From Nonlabens sp. (lineage in GTDB: Bacteria; Bacteroidota; Bacteroidia; Flavobacteriales; Flavobacteriaceae), in contig JAHDIQ010000003.1 of assembly GCA_020630715.1 (NCBI GenBank), forward strand, positions 243,871 to 307,870: a stretch of DNA of 64,000 bases, in the 5' to 3' direction. Below, piece after piece: positions 1 to 10,100 of the stretch. The notes below the pieces were generated by a model. The model did not search any database. It was given only the letters and a program-made list of their open reading frames with translations, and had not been told where the DNA came from. Within the stretch, counting starts at the first letter, position 1; every line of letters starts with the position of its first letter. The position numbers were made by a program, and so were the translations under genes.

Positions 1-501
1 TAAATCAGGTTCCATCGGCACTAAATCCATTCCGCAAATAGGACAGCTTCCCGGCTCGTCCTTTACGATTTCAGGATGCATTGGGCAGGTCCACTGTTCA
101 GTAGTAGTTGTAGCTGACAAATTTTGCTCTTCGACCAAATCCATTCCACAAACGGGACAATCGCCTGGTTTGTCATAGGTTTTATCGCCCTCGCAGTGCA
201 TTGGGCAATAAAACGTTCCCGTTCCCTTGCCTTCTGGTTTCGCTTTTTTCGGTTTTGCTGAAGCGGAATCATCATCGTGATAATGTTCGCCTGATTTGTG
301 GATGCTATACGAACCACCATCTTGCTTTAGAGCTTTTTGAAATGTTTCGATAGAAATATGAGATTCCATTTCGATGGTCGCCTCTTCTTTTTCTAAATTA
401 ACTGAAGCATCGGTCACACCTTCCACTTTAGAAAGTGTCTGCTCAACGTGATTTCGGCAACCGTTGCAGGTCATTCCTTGTATGTGATAGGTGTGTTTCA
501 T
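1..501 (-). CDS. Heavy-metal (copper) P-type ATPase, N-terminal part, cut by window edge
   Basis: Only the first 167 codons are visible. The frame starts at ATG 501 and is open to base 1. Residues 1-70 form a heavy-metal-associated (HMA) domain with the metal-binding motif GMTCNGC. Two heavy-metal-binding repeats follow, each with a CPMH...CPxCGMDL pattern, separated by a His/Asp-rich linker. This domain order is that of Bacteroidota copper-exporting P-type ATPases, whose membrane and catalytic domains would lie to the left of the window. The permease gene ends 2 bp upstream, so the two are probably co-transcribed. A stand-alone metal-binding protein cannot be excluded because the catalytic part is not seen. 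Confidence 0.85.
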   Translation of the reverse strand, partial: MKHTYHIQGMTCNGCRNHVEQTLSKVEGVTDASVNLEKEEATIEMESHISIETFQKALKQDGGSYSIHKSGEHYHDDDSASAKPKKAKPEGKGTGTFYCPMHCEGDKTYDKPGDCPVCGMDLVEEQNLSATTTTEQWTCPMHPEIVKDEPGSCPICGMDLVPMEPDL

Positions 502-503
502 TT

Positions 504-1730
504 TTATTGAATTATGAATTTTATAATCAAACCTCCTGCAAGCCATACATAACAAATGAATGCTGCATATTTTAAGATGGTTTCCAGCAATTGGCTTTTT
601 GGTGCCATCTCGCTCATAGAATGCTCAACGTCTTTTTTCTTGTAAAAGCCCAAGTAAATCAGGTAGGCGGAAATAGCAAGAAAGGCAATGTTCAAAAAGA
701 AGGTGTAGTCAATCTTAAAATGTTCTTTATCCTGAATTTTTACCTGCGATGGGTCTGGCAGTATACTAAGCAAGTCGAAACTATAGTGTAGTGCCAGTGA
801 TGTACCAATCAAAGCTGTAAACAGCAGGAATAATATGAACAATGACATCTTCCATCCGTAGTATTTTGCATTGATTCGCAATACGGGAAAAACGACCAAA
901 TCGCTAAAAATAAATGCCATAACCCCTGCAAAACTTACGCCCTTACCAAAGAGTAAAGCTGCCAAAGGAATATTACCCATTGAGCCGATAAACGTCAAAA
1001 ACGCAGCAACAGGTCCGACCACGATATGTTCCAGAATTTCGAAAAAAGTAAAATCTGTATTGCCTTGACCACTATTGATAAACAAGGTCTGAAAAAAGGA
1101 ATCGGGAACGAATGCCGCTACGATTCCAGCGATGGTAAAGCCTACGGTTACGTCCTTCCAGACCATCTGCCATTCCATCTTATATTTTTTAGCTACACGT
1201 GCCCAGCTATCTTCCTTCTTAATCTGTTTTTTCCAATCCTTGGAATCGTCCATTGCATCATCCTCTTCACTTTCAAGATTTTTTCGTGCTTTCTCAATAA
1301 GCTTCTTAGGGTTGATGATGCGTATCAATATCCAACAAATAATAATTAGCAATATGCCGCCTACATACTCGCCCACAACAAATTGCCATCCCAGAAAAAT
1401 GGAAATGATGATTCCCAGTTCTATAACCAAATTAGTAGATGCCAGTAGATACGCTATGGAAGATGAAAAACTTGCTCCTTTCTTGAAGATGGATTTAGTT
1501 CCTGCCAGCGCGGCAAAACTGCAAGAGCTACTTATAAAGCCAAAAAATGTACCCAAGAGCATACTTTTGCCTTCCTTTTCTCCCATTGCTTTTTGCATCC
1601 GCTTTTCGGTTACAAAAATCTGTATCATACTACTGATGATGTAACCCAATATAAACGCCCATAGTGCCATCCAGAAAAATCCGGTAGTCGTATAGGCCGC
1701 TTCGCCCCATTGTTTTAAAAAATCATTCAT
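504..1730 (-). CDS. Permease of the DUF318/ArsP-like family, probable metal or metalloid transporter
   Basis: A 408-residue integral membrane protein with two hydrophobic halves, each of about four or five membrane segments, joined by a charged cytoplasmic loop at about residues 150-190 (many Lys, Glu and Asp). The first half carries a Ser/Cys-rich membrane motif (FISSSCSFAALAG), and the second half has a matching GSMGNIPLAAL stretch. This inverted-repeat layout is typical of the permease family that includes ArsP. Its position between a metal ATPase and copper-handling genes suggests export of a metal or metalloid; the substrate is inferred from context. Confidence 0.8.
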   Translation of the reverse strand: MNDFLKQWGEAAYTTTGFFWMALWAFILGYIISSMIQIFVTEKRMQKAMGEKEGKSMLLGTFFGFISSSCSFAALAGTKSIFKKGASFSSSIAYLLASTNLVIELGIIISIFLGWQFVVGEYVGGILLIIICWILIRIINPKKLIEKARKNLESEEDDAMDDSKDWKKQIKKEDSWARVAKKYKMEWQMVWKDVTVGFTIAGIVAAFVPDSFFQTLFINSGQGNTDFTFFEILEHIVVGPVAAFLTFIGSMGNIPLAALLFGKGVSFAGVMAFIFSDLVVFPVLRINAKYYGWKMSLFILFLLFTALIGTSLALHYSFDLLSILPDPSQVKIQDKEHFKIDYTFFLNIAFLAISAYLIYLGFYKKKDVEHSMSEMAPKSQLLETILKYAAFICYVWLAGGLIIKFIIQ

Positions 1731-1814
1731 ACCTCATTATCTTTGTGCCTGAAATGGGAAGGGGTTCTAACTAACCAACCATCAATGAAAAAATTCCCTT
1801 CCCGCATCAGGACT

Positions 1815-2270
1815 TTACTCTAAATCATCTTTTAAAGTTTTCATATAATTCAATACTGCTTCCTTTTCCTTCTCTGAAAAAATAGCATCTCTATGAATAA
1901 GCGTGTAGCTATCCAAGGGCATCTCGCCGCTTTCTATCTGCTTAATGATAGAGCGCAGTTTACTCTTCTTTCTTCTGTCTGAATAGTTGTCCCATTCGTT
2001 AAAATTTAATTCTGCTTTTCCTTCTTTAATATGGTCTTCCAAAAACCAAGCTGCTGGCTGAATTTTGCTGTACCAAGGATAAACTGTGTTATTGCTATGG
2101 CAATCATAGCAGGACTGCATTAATTGATTCTCAATTTCAGACGGCACTTTATTTACCAAGACAAAATCAGTTTCAGGTGTCGTATAGCTTTCATTTTTAT
2201 CCGTCGGAAAAAACTGAATTACAACAAGAGCACCTAATGCTATCCACGCTATGATTTTTAAAACTTTCAA
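1815..2270 (-). CDS. Haem-binding domain protein, membrane-anchored
   Basis: 151 residues. An N-terminal signal anchor (residues 5-22) is followed by a periplasmic domain with one c-type haem motif (SCYDCHSNN) and the nearby WYSKIQPAAW and EMPLDSY motifs of the Bacteroidota haem-binding domain family. The start is a TTG directly after the stop of the upstream gene; no in-frame ATG is near, and the signal anchor begins at once, so TTG is the believable start. It probably handles electrons in the periplasm next to the copper oxidase. Its exact role is unknown. Confidence 0.75.
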   Translation of the reverse strand: MKVLKIIAWIALGALVVIQFFPTDKNESYTTPETDFVLVNKVPSEIENQLMQSCYDCHSNNTVYPWYSKIQPAAWFLEDHIKEGKAELNFNEWDNYSDRRKKSKLRSIIKQIESGEMPLDSYTLIHRDAIFSEKEKEAVLNYMKTLKDDLE

Positions 2271-2861
2271 TTAGTTTATTTCTCGTTGTACTTTACCGCA
2301 TTTTAACATCTGGCTACCATAATAGGGATTACGCACTTCCTCTTTTGTACTCAACCAAGCTGTACCACCATCATACATTGGGCAAAATTGTTCGTAGAGC
2401 TTTTTATCCGTTCCGGTAATGGCTACCATATCGGTAACGTCCTTACTCAAAATCTTAAAATGCTCTCGTTGATGCTTGATATCGCTTTCGCCAATATGCT
2501 CTGCGTGCTCTGTGGCATCTTCAATAATGTCTTTCAATTCACTTTGTTCATTATCAGAATAGTTGGATGCATCAAAAGCTTTCAGTGATTTCGCTAATGT
2601 GTTACCAAGCTCTTTTGCTTTGCCATTGTCATCGTTTACAAGCGCATCTTTTAAGTTGAAATAATCATTCAGGATTGCTTCTGCTTTTGCGTCTTGGTTG
2701 TCACTCATCGGCATATCGTCCTTGTCATCCATAGATTCTTGGTGCATCTCATTGCTCATCGGCGCAGCAGCCTCTTCTTTGTTTCCGTCTTTACAGGAAG
2801 CTGTTAAAATCATTGTGGCAGCCAGTGCCATTGTACTCATTGTTCTTTTTACTGTTTTCAT
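2271..2861 (-). CDS. DUF3347-domain lipoprotein, copper block
   Basis: 196 residues. A lipoprotein signal peptide ends at about Cys23 (LTASC). A His/Met/Asp-rich linker follows ([16 protein letters not shown]), then an alpha-helical DUF3347 domain from about residue 60 ([16 protein letters not shown]) to the C-terminal [10 protein letters not shown] and [12 protein letters not shown] motifs. DUF3347 is found alone or fused to CusB-type adaptor proteins and is linked to copper and silver efflux. The Met/His linker could bind Cu(I). No full CusB adaptor is visible in this block, so this protein may serve a related periplasmic role. Confidence 0.8.
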   Translation of the reverse strand: MKTVKRTMSTMALAATMILTASCKDGNKEEAAAPMSNEMHQESMDDKDDMPMSDNQDAKAEAILNDYFNLKDALVNDDNGKAKELGNTLAKSLKAFDASNYSDNEQSELKDIIEDATEHAEHIGESDIKHQREHFKILSKDVTDMVAITGTDKKLYEQFCPMYDGGTAWLSTKEEVRNPYYGSQMLKCGKVQREIN

Positions 2862-2886
2862 TTTCTTTGTTTTAAATTATTACTTT

Positions 2887-5253
2887 TTAAAATCGGGCTA
2901 AAAGGCCGCCACCCCAGCCATATCGGTTATTGTAATTTGCCTGTAACGAAAAGTTTCGGGATACGATATATGAGGCTCCCACCAGCCATTGCGTTTCCCC
3001 CTGATAGGATGTGTCTCCAATATCGTTCACCCAACCAAAGTCAGCTCGGTATTCGTATTCGCCTTCCAGAAAAATTCTCGGAAAAATCAAGAATTCCCTG
3101 TCCAGACGAATTCTTGGCCTTAGTTGGTGGTCCATACTGACATCCACATTAAAACGGTACGGTGTAAAATATTTTACACCCACCAAACCTACTGTATTGA
3201 AGGTATCATAAGAATCGGGTGTTGAAGTTTCTGTATTTACCCCTACATACAGGCGCACCCAATCATTCAGGTATCTGTTATAGTTTACTTCTGCTTCAAG
3301 ATTTTTGTCATAATCAAACTCTGCCCTTAAACCAAAGCCATTTCGGATATTGCTTGACATCAAAAAGAGTTCATTAAAATTTGAGCCTGCACGCAACAAT
3401 CCCCAAGAATAGTAATGGTCTGTCTCATTGATAAGTTTCTGCATTGGATAATCTTTCATTCTTTCGTCCCTTGGGGTATCGTAACTAAACACTCGCGCCA
3501 TACCACCCATCATATGGTATAATACGTGGCAATGAAAGAACCAATCGCCATATTCTTCGTTATAAAATTCTATGACCACTTTCTGCATTGGTGGTACATT
3601 GACAGTATGTTTTAATGGGGAACGTTCACCATTTTCGTTGATGACCCTAAAGTAATGGCCGTGCAAGTGCATAGGGTGGTGCATCATTGTGAGGTTATTA
3701 AGTGTAATTCTGGTTACTTCACCTCCTTTTATATTTATCTTGTCAGTTTCTGATAATGGCACACCATTCATACTCCAAACATATCGTTGCATATTGCCGG
3801 TCAGGTTCAACAGGATGTCATTTACTGGCAAATCAGCATTGTAGGTGGTATTTTCCTTTGCTTTTAAGAAATCATAGTTGAAGTAGGTTTTACGGGTATC
3901 ATAATTAAAGGATGAAGTGTCTTTCATCATCATAGACATATTGTGACCCATATCGCCATTCATTTTATCAGTAGGTTCAGTGGATTTAATTGGCATTGAA
4001 TCCTTTTTCATTCCTATCGTATCATCCATCTTCATCTGGTCGTTCATTTTGCTATCTTTCATTGACATATTATCGTGCATCCCCATTTTCATTTGGCCGT
4101 CCTTCATATCCATCTTCATTCCATAATTCTCCTTCAAATATTCTGGTGTTTTCTTCTTTTTGTTACCTACCATTGCAGGTGCGCCCATTTTCATATCCAT
4201 TTTAGCCATTTGCTTCATCATCTCCACTTTATCAGGTCTGTCAATTCTTTTAGCTGGATAGAGAGTCCCGCTCCCTAATTGTATAGAGGTATGACCAGAG
4301 CCATCTTGTGCCGTAGCGGTAACCTCTATAGCACCTTCGGGAATAGTAACGATAACATCATACGTCTCAGCTATACCAAAGAGAAATCTGTTTTTAGAAA
4401 CGGGCTGCACATCAACACCGTCACTTGCAACTAACAATGGATTACCACCACCGAAATCCACCCAGTAGTAAGTAGAAGCCGAGGCATTGATAAAGCGAAG
4501 ACGTACTTTTTCCCCTGGTTTAAATTCTGGATATTCGGCAAGTGATTTACCATTGCTCAAGAATGCGGGATAATAAATATCTGCTATATCAGCACCTTCC
4601 ATTCTATCTCTCCAGAACTTAAATTGTGCTCCCAAGGCACCTTCTTTTATGACTCTACTTAATGGTACTGCTGTTCCTTTTTTAACTTGATACCACTCGT
4701 TTCCCCTTTTAAGGTTTCGCAATACATTCATTGGGTCCTCGTTGGTCCAATCAGATAGAACAACTACTAAATCTTTGTCATAATCCAATGTTTTTTCTTT
4801 AGGTTGAATGACTATTGAACCATAAACACCGCTTTGCTCCTGTAGCATCGTATGGGAATGGTACCAATAGGTTCCTGATTGATTAATAGGAATTCTATAT
4901 TGAAATGTTGTACCGGGCTTTATTGGCGGTGTTGTTAAATACGGTACGCCATCATAAAAGTTGGGAAGTATCAACCCGTGCCAGTGTACTGAGGTTTCTT
5001 CATCCATTTTATTGGTTACATTAATGATGGCAAGGTCGCCTTCGTTAAATTCCAAAACTGGTCCAGGGATACCACCATTGATGGTCATTCCCTTAGCGCT
5101 TACACCAGCGAGCGTCACTTCATTTTCTTCAATCGTAAGATTGTATTCCTTAACTGGTCTTCCTTCTTCTTTTCTGTCTTGTCCGTTAGTTCCCACTTGG
5201 GCAAATACTGTTGAAGAAAATAGCAGTAGTGTAATAATTCTTAGCATTTTCAT
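2887..5253 (-). CDS. Multicopper oxidase fused to a C-terminal outer-membrane barrel
   Basis: Numbered from an upstream start at 5280, the protein has a signal peptide ending near FAQ (27) and cupredoxin domains with copper ligands HWHG (99-102), YWYHSH (138-143), HHPMHLHGH (534-542) and HCHVLYHMMGGM (583-594). A Met/His-rich insert spans about 350-455. The last 180 residues (about 620-797) alternate polar and aromatic residues and end in F, and begin like CopB outer-membrane proteins (YYSWGLLRAGSNFN). I chose ATG 5253 because the hydrophobic signal core follows at once. It likely oxidises Cu(I) in the periplasm or at the outer membrane. The CopA-CopB fusion is noteworthy. Confidence 0.88.
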   Translation of the reverse strand: MKMLRIITLLLFSSTVFAQVGTNGQDRKEEGRPVKEYNLTIEENEVTLAGVSAKGMTINGGIPGPVLEFNEGDLAIINVTNKMDEETSVHWHGLILPNFYDGVPYLTTPPIKPGTTFQYRIPINQSGTYWYHSHTMLQEQSGVYGSIVIQPKEKTLDYDKDLVVVLSDWTNEDPMNVLRNLKRGNEWYQVKKGTAVPLSRVIKEGALGAQFKFWRDRMEGADIADIYYPAFLSNGKSLAEYPEFKPGEKVRLRFINASASTYYWVDFGGGNPLLVASDGVDVQPVSKNRFLFGIAETYDVIVTIPEGAIEVTATAQDGSGHTSIQLGSGTLYPAKRIDRPDKVEMMKQMAKMDMKMGAPAMVGNKKKKTPEYLKENYGMKMDMKDGQMKMGMHDNMSMKDSKMNDQMKMDDTIGMKKDSMPIKSTEPTDKMNGDMGHNMSMMMKDTSSFNYDTRKTYFNYDFLKAKENTTYNADLPVNDILLNLTGNMQRYVWSMNGVPLSETDKINIKGGEVTRITLNNLTMMHHPMHLHGHYFRVINENGERSPLKHTVNVPPMQKVVIEFYNEEYGDWFFHCHVLYHMMGGMARVFSYDTPRDERMKDYPMQKLINETDHYYSWGLLRAGSNFNELFLMSSNIRNGFGLRAEFDYDKNLEAEVNYNRYLNDWVRLYVGVNTETSTPDSYDTFNTVGLVGVKYFTPYRFNVDVSMDHQLRPRIRLDREFLIFPRIFLEGEYEYRADFGWVNDIGDTSYQGETQWLVGASYIVSRNFSLQANYNNRYGWGGGLLARF

Positions 5254-5327
5254 AGTTTTCTTAATGTTTTTGTTTAACAAAAATATTATTGATATTCAGT
5301 TTGTTGTGTTATAATTCTGGTTCATAT

Positions 5328-5894
5328 CTATATAATCTTGTCTAAAGGATTTCTAAAATTTTTATGCCCATCCTTATAATCGCTAAGGCTCATCCCGGTT
5401 TCACTTTTAAACTGTTTGCTTAGATGATTGACATTGCTGTAATCGAGCAATTGGCTCATTTCTGTGAAATTATAATCGGGTGTTTGGATAAGTTCCTTGA
5501 CCTTTTCTATCTTCAGTTTGATAAAATATTTTTCAATAGTGATGCCCTCGGTAATGGAAAACACCTTGCTGATTTTTGAATAGTCCTTTTGTAATTTATC
5601 AGCAAGAAAATCTGATAACTTTCCTTCAATTTCAAGGGGCGTTACATTCAATAACTTTATCAATTCAATTTTTACTTGCTCGGTCAATTTATCCTCGGTA
5701 GAAGTGATGAGTGCAAATCCATTTCTGTCTAAAATTTCGATTAGTGTGTTCAATTGTTCTTTTTCATCGATATCCAATCGAAGTCTTCCCAACTCAATAT
5801 CCAACAGACTAATATTTGCCTTATACAATTCATCTTTTAAGACCTTGATGCAACGGTCGCACACCATATTTTTTATGTAAAAATCTTTTACCAT
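5328..5894 (-). CDS. AraC-family regulator with an N-terminal HMA-like metal sensor
   Basis: 188 residues. Residues 1-70 resemble a heavy-metal-associated domain with the motif MVCDRCI. Residues about 115-180 are an AraC-type DNA-binding region of two helix-turn-helix units (YFIKLKIEKVKELI... NVNHLSKQFKSETGMSLSDYK). The protein lies between the TolC-like gene (2 bp away) and the multicopper oxidase, so it probably regulates this copper block in response to bound metal. The sensing role is inferred from the CxxC motif and the neighbours. Confidence 0.8.
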   Translation of the reverse strand: MVKDFYIKNMVCDRCIKVLKDELYKANISLLDIELGRLRLDIDEKEQLNTLIEILDRNGFALITSTEDKLTEQVKIELIKLLNVTPLEIEGKLSDFLADKLQKDYSKISKVFSITEGITIEKYFIKLKIEKVKELIQTPDYNFTEMSQLLDYSNVNHLSKQFKSETGMSLSDYKDGHKNFRNPLDKII

Positions 5895-5896
5895 TG

Positions 5897-7195
5897 CTAT
5901 TGAATTAAATAATTGATTATGGATTGTTGCACGTAATACATCTGAACCGATTCTATCTGATTCATCTGAAATTTCAATTGCAGTTCTTGTATATCAAGCA
6001 CATCGTTAAAATCGATGGTTCCCGTTTCGTAATTCTTGATAAGAATTTGCTCGGCATCTTTGGCGTGCTTTAAATTCGTAGTTTGGGTATTGAATTTAAT
6101 TCGGGCTTGGTTGCGTTGGGATATCGCTTTCGCGAAAGCGGATTCCAACACATTTAATTGTTGCTCTTTTTGGGTTTCAATTTCCTGTTGGCGTAGTTCA
6201 TTTTGCCTTGAAATTGACTTATATCGATTATTAAAAATTGGAATAGAAACCGAAACCATAGGCATCAATACATCTTTTCCATTGTCTATAGGGTTCATAT
6301 CGGTACGCTCGCTTACCGGTAAATAATCCACACCAAAGCCAACCATAGGTAGGCTCTCGCGTTGATTGAGCAATTCTGATTGTGCTACGGATTCGTAAAG
6401 TTTGTCGTATTTGAGCAGTTCGGGATTGAGCGATAGTGCGTCTGTTCCGTATATGGGGTCATCCTCTGGGATTTCCATTATTGCAACTATCTCAACCGTG
6501 CTATTTTCATCCCGATTTAGAAGATTATTAAAGGTTGTTTGTTCTGAATTGAATTCCTCTTCCAATACCTCTTTTTGCTGTTGCAATTCATTTTGACGAA
6601 TCTGCAACCGCAATACATCTACCGCAGATGCTTTGCCTACTTCTACCGAAGTCAGGGCAAGACGCTCATAAGTTTTTAATAGTTGGATGTTCTCGTCGAG
6701 TACCTTTTGCTTTGCTCTTGTTTCATACAATCGATAATAGGATTGCGCTACTGAAAGCGCCAATTTTCGTTTGGCGATTGTGATTCCCACGTATTCAGCT
6801 TCGGCCATTGAAGTCGCATAATTTTCACGTGCGGTAACGGTACCAAACCAGGGCAACATCTGTTTTACGCCTATCCGTGCTCGTTGTGCGCCCACCCTTG
6901 TTTCTGGCTCACTTACAAAATAGCCTGCGCTGACTTCCGTATTAGGTAGCCAGTTTGCTTCATTGACCTTTTCTTCCGCAATATTGTAGCGCAATTCAAA
7001 AGCCTGAATTTCTGGATTGTTACTTACGGCTTCTTCAATATAGCTTTGTAGTTGTTGCGCCTGCCCGCTGATTGAAATCAGTCCAATGCTCATTATTAGT
7101 AGTGCGTTCAGATGGGCTTTCGCACTTCGTCTTCGCTCAGCATAAACTTCAGCGGAAACAAACAAAAGACAGATTATGATTTTAATATTTTTCAT
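5897..7195 (-). CDS. TolC-family outer-membrane efflux channel
   Basis: 432 residues. After an N-terminal signal region, two long heptad-rich helical repeats (about 90-230 and 300-420) typical of TolC/CusC channels are visible. It overlaps the RND pump by 4 bp, so it likely forms the outer-membrane exit of a Cu/Ag efflux system. The N-terminus is odd: residues about 14-28 (SAEVYAERRRSAKAH) are encoded by a dispersed repeat that has been read through in frame, and a second hydrophobic stretch follows (about 31-47). The original signal peptide is probably the second one. A CGCTTTCGCGAAAGCG palindrome lies in its C-terminal part. Confidence 0.85.
   Translation of the reverse strand: MKNIKIIICLLFVSAEVYAERRRSAKAHLNALLIMSIGLISISGQAQQLQSYIEEAVSNNPEIQAFELRYNIAEEKVNEANWLPNTEVSAGYFVSEPETRVGAQRARIGVKQMLPWFGTVTARENYATSMAEAEYVGITIAKRKLALSVAQSYYRLYETRAKQKVLDENIQLLKTYERLALTSVEVGKASAVDVLRLQIRQNELQQQKEVLEEEFNSEQTTFNNLLNRDENSTVEIVAIMEIPEDDPIYGTDALSLNPELLKYDKLYESVAQSELLNQRESLPMVGFGVDYLPVSERTDMNPIDNGKDVLMPMVSVSIPIFNNRYKSISRQNELRQQEIETQKEQQLNVLESAFAKAISQRNQARIKFNTQTTNLKHAKDAEQILIKNYETGTIDFNDVLDIQELQLKFQMNQIESVQMYYVQQSIINYLIQ
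6125..6140. repeat. Perfect CGCTTTCGCGAAAGCG palindrome, in the TolC-like gene
   Basis: Codes SAFAKA. One of about ten perfect copies in the window. Confidence 0.7.
7115..7150. repeat. Dispersed repeat (GCTTTCGCACTTCG...GCTCAGCATAAAC), in the TolC-like gene
   Basis: Copy 1 of 3. The unit starts GCTTTCGCACTTCG and ends GCTCAGCATAAAC. It is read in frame and adds SAEVYAERRRSAKAH to the signal region. Confidence 0.6.
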
Positions 7196-10100
7196 TTGTT
7201 TGCTCTTTTAAGTTGGTATTCTTTTTTCCAGCTATATAGAACTGGTAAAAGGAAATAAGATGTGACGTCGATTATCATTCCGCCAAAAATGGGGATGGCC
7301 ATCGGTATCATAATGTCGCTTCCTTTTCCTGTAGATGTGAGTACTGGCAACAATGCCAAAACTGTGGTCACGGTGGTCATCAAGCAAGGACGTATTCTTT
7401 TTCCTGCGGCTTCTAATGTGGCGAGACGTATGCCTTTTTTACTGTCTGGCTCGTTGCTTTTAAATGATTGGTCTAAATAGGTTGCCATTACAACACCATC
7501 ATCAGTCGCAATACCGAAAAGGGCAATAAAACCGACCCAAACGGCCACACTTAAATTGATGGTTTTCATATTGAACAAGTCCCGTAGGTTCTCGCCAAAA
7601 AAGCTGAAATTGAAAAACCAATCCTGACCGTATAACCATATCATTATAAAACCACCTGCAAAGGCTACAGCGATGGCAGTAAAAACCATTAGCGACGTAG
7701 AAACCGACCTGAACTGGAAATACAAAATCAAGAAAATGACCAGCAAGCAAAGTGGCACAACTACCGATAACGTTTTTTCTGCTCGCAATTGATTTTCGTA
7801 TGTTCCTGTAAATCGGTAACTGATTCCTTGTGGCACGACCAAATCGCCATTATCGATTTTCTGTTGAATGAGCGCTTGTGCATTTTCCACCACATCGACT
7901 TCGGCAAAGCCATCGAGCTTATCAAACAGCACATACCCAATCAAGAAGGTGTCTTCACTTTTAATGACCTGTGGGCCTTGCTCGTAACGAATATCGACCA
8001 GTTCGCCCAAAGGAACCGGACTTCCAGTTGACACAGGAACATAGATACTTTTTAAATCTTCTGGATTTGCACGCAGCTCACGTGGATAGCGTACACGCAC
8101 ACCATAGCGCTCACGTCCTTCTACTGTTTGGGTAAGTGGCATACCGCCCACAGCTACTTGAAGCACTTCCTGAACATCCATAATAGAAATTCCGTAGCGT
8201 GCCAGTTGGTCTCTCTTAATGTCAATCAATAAATAGGGTTTCCCCACTATGCGGTCTGCAAAAACGGCTTGTTCTTTGACACCTTCGGCTTGTTTTAGGA
8301 TGTCTTCGAGTTGCAGACCAAAGTTTTCTATGGTTTTTAAATCTGGTCCTTTTACCTTGATGCCCATTGGTGCTCGCATACCCGTTTGTAGCATTACGAG
8401 TCGCGTCTCGATGGGTTGCAGCTTGGGCGCAGAAGTCACGCCTGGAAACTTGGTCACTTTTACGATTTCATTCCAAATGTCATCAGGACTGCTTATTTCG
8501 GGTCGCCAGTTTCGATAATATTCCCCATCGTTATCTTCAATCAAATCATTGCGTGTTGCACTTGTTTTGAGTTGTGACGCTTCATAGTTTGCATCATCAT
8601 CGATTTCATTATTTGGGTTGATAATGAACTTGTCATTTTTCAGCACAAATAGACCATCGTCGTTTACACGGTAGCGTTGTCTCTCGCCATTTTCATTTCG
8701 CATATATTCAGACTTGTACTGAATTACATTTTCATACATCGAGAGTGGCGCAGGGTCGAGAGCAGATTCTGTTCTACCCGCTTTTCCTACTACCGTTTCA
8801 ATTTCAGGAATGCTCGCCACAGCCATATCCAGTTGTTGTAGCACCCGTTTATTTTCTTCCACACCGGCGTGCGGTAAGGATGTAGGCATTAATAAGAATG
8901 AACCTTCATTAAGTGCTGGCATAAATTCCTTTCCCGTGTTTCGCATTATGACCACACCTAAAATCAGCACCGTGGTTGGAATGATTAAAAACAGGTATCG
9001 GTTTTGAAGTGCCCAGCGCAAAATCCTGTCATAGTATCTTCGGAAAACTGTAAACACACCAAGCAGTCCAAAGCAGATAATCGCTACAAAAATCAAATTC
9101 ATTAGAATGCTGCGGTCAAAACCAAGTGGTCGCCAGTATTCGGCGAGTAGGAAAACAATAGCAACACAGGAAATAATAATATGGATGAGATTAGCTCGTT
9201 TTTCTGTAATTCTATCCCTTACGCTCAAAAGCGCAACAACACCGTAGGCAATCAAAATGAGACCAAGCCAATAGCCATAAAAGATGGCTGTGATACCAAG
9301 GACAATGAGAACACCATTAATAATGTACTTTGAGCGTTCCATTAGGTTACTTTTCTTAAAAAGAAACGCGGCAAAAGGCGGTATTAAAAACAGCGCGATT
9401 ACAAGCGATGCAGCAAGTGCCATTGTTTTTGTAAAGGCGAGTGGTCTGAATAGTTTTCCCTCAGCACCTATCATTGTAAACACAGGTAGAAAACTGATAA
9501 TCGTTGTGAGAACTGCGGTCAAAATTGCACCAGAAACTTCCGCAGTTGCGTTGTAGATAATTTCGTTTGTGGTGTATTCTATTCCGCTTTCGCGAAAGCG
9601 TAATTTTTTATCTTCCAGATGCCTAATCATATTCTCGGCGAGTATGACGCCCACGTCAACCATTGTACCGATAGCAATGGCAATTCCTGACAAGGCAACA
9701 ATGTTAGCATCTACATTAAAGAGCTTCATTGTTATGAAAACCATTAAAACGGCAACAGGCAACAGACCAGAGATTAGAATGGATGCACGTAGGTTAAACA
9801 CCATTACGATGATGACCAAAATGGTTATCAGGATTTCAAGTGTAAGGGCTTCATTGAGCGTATGAAGTGTTTCCTGAATAAGTTGAGTGCGGTCATAAAA
9901 GGGAACGATAGTCACTTGTGAAGTACGACCATCTGCCAAGGTTTTTGTGGGTAGTCCAGATGATAATTCAGCTATTTGGTCTTTTACATTATTGATGACT
10001 TCCAATGGGTTAGCACCATAACGAGCTACCACGACTCCGCCAACCACTTCGGCACCTTCTTTATCTAAAATACCGCGGCGGGTCTGTGGTCCCAAATGAA

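Noticed and set aside
1132..1644. Long plus-strand open frame antisense to the permease
   Set aside because: It lies wholly opposite a clear membrane protein and its translation shows no domain; it is a shadow of the real gene.
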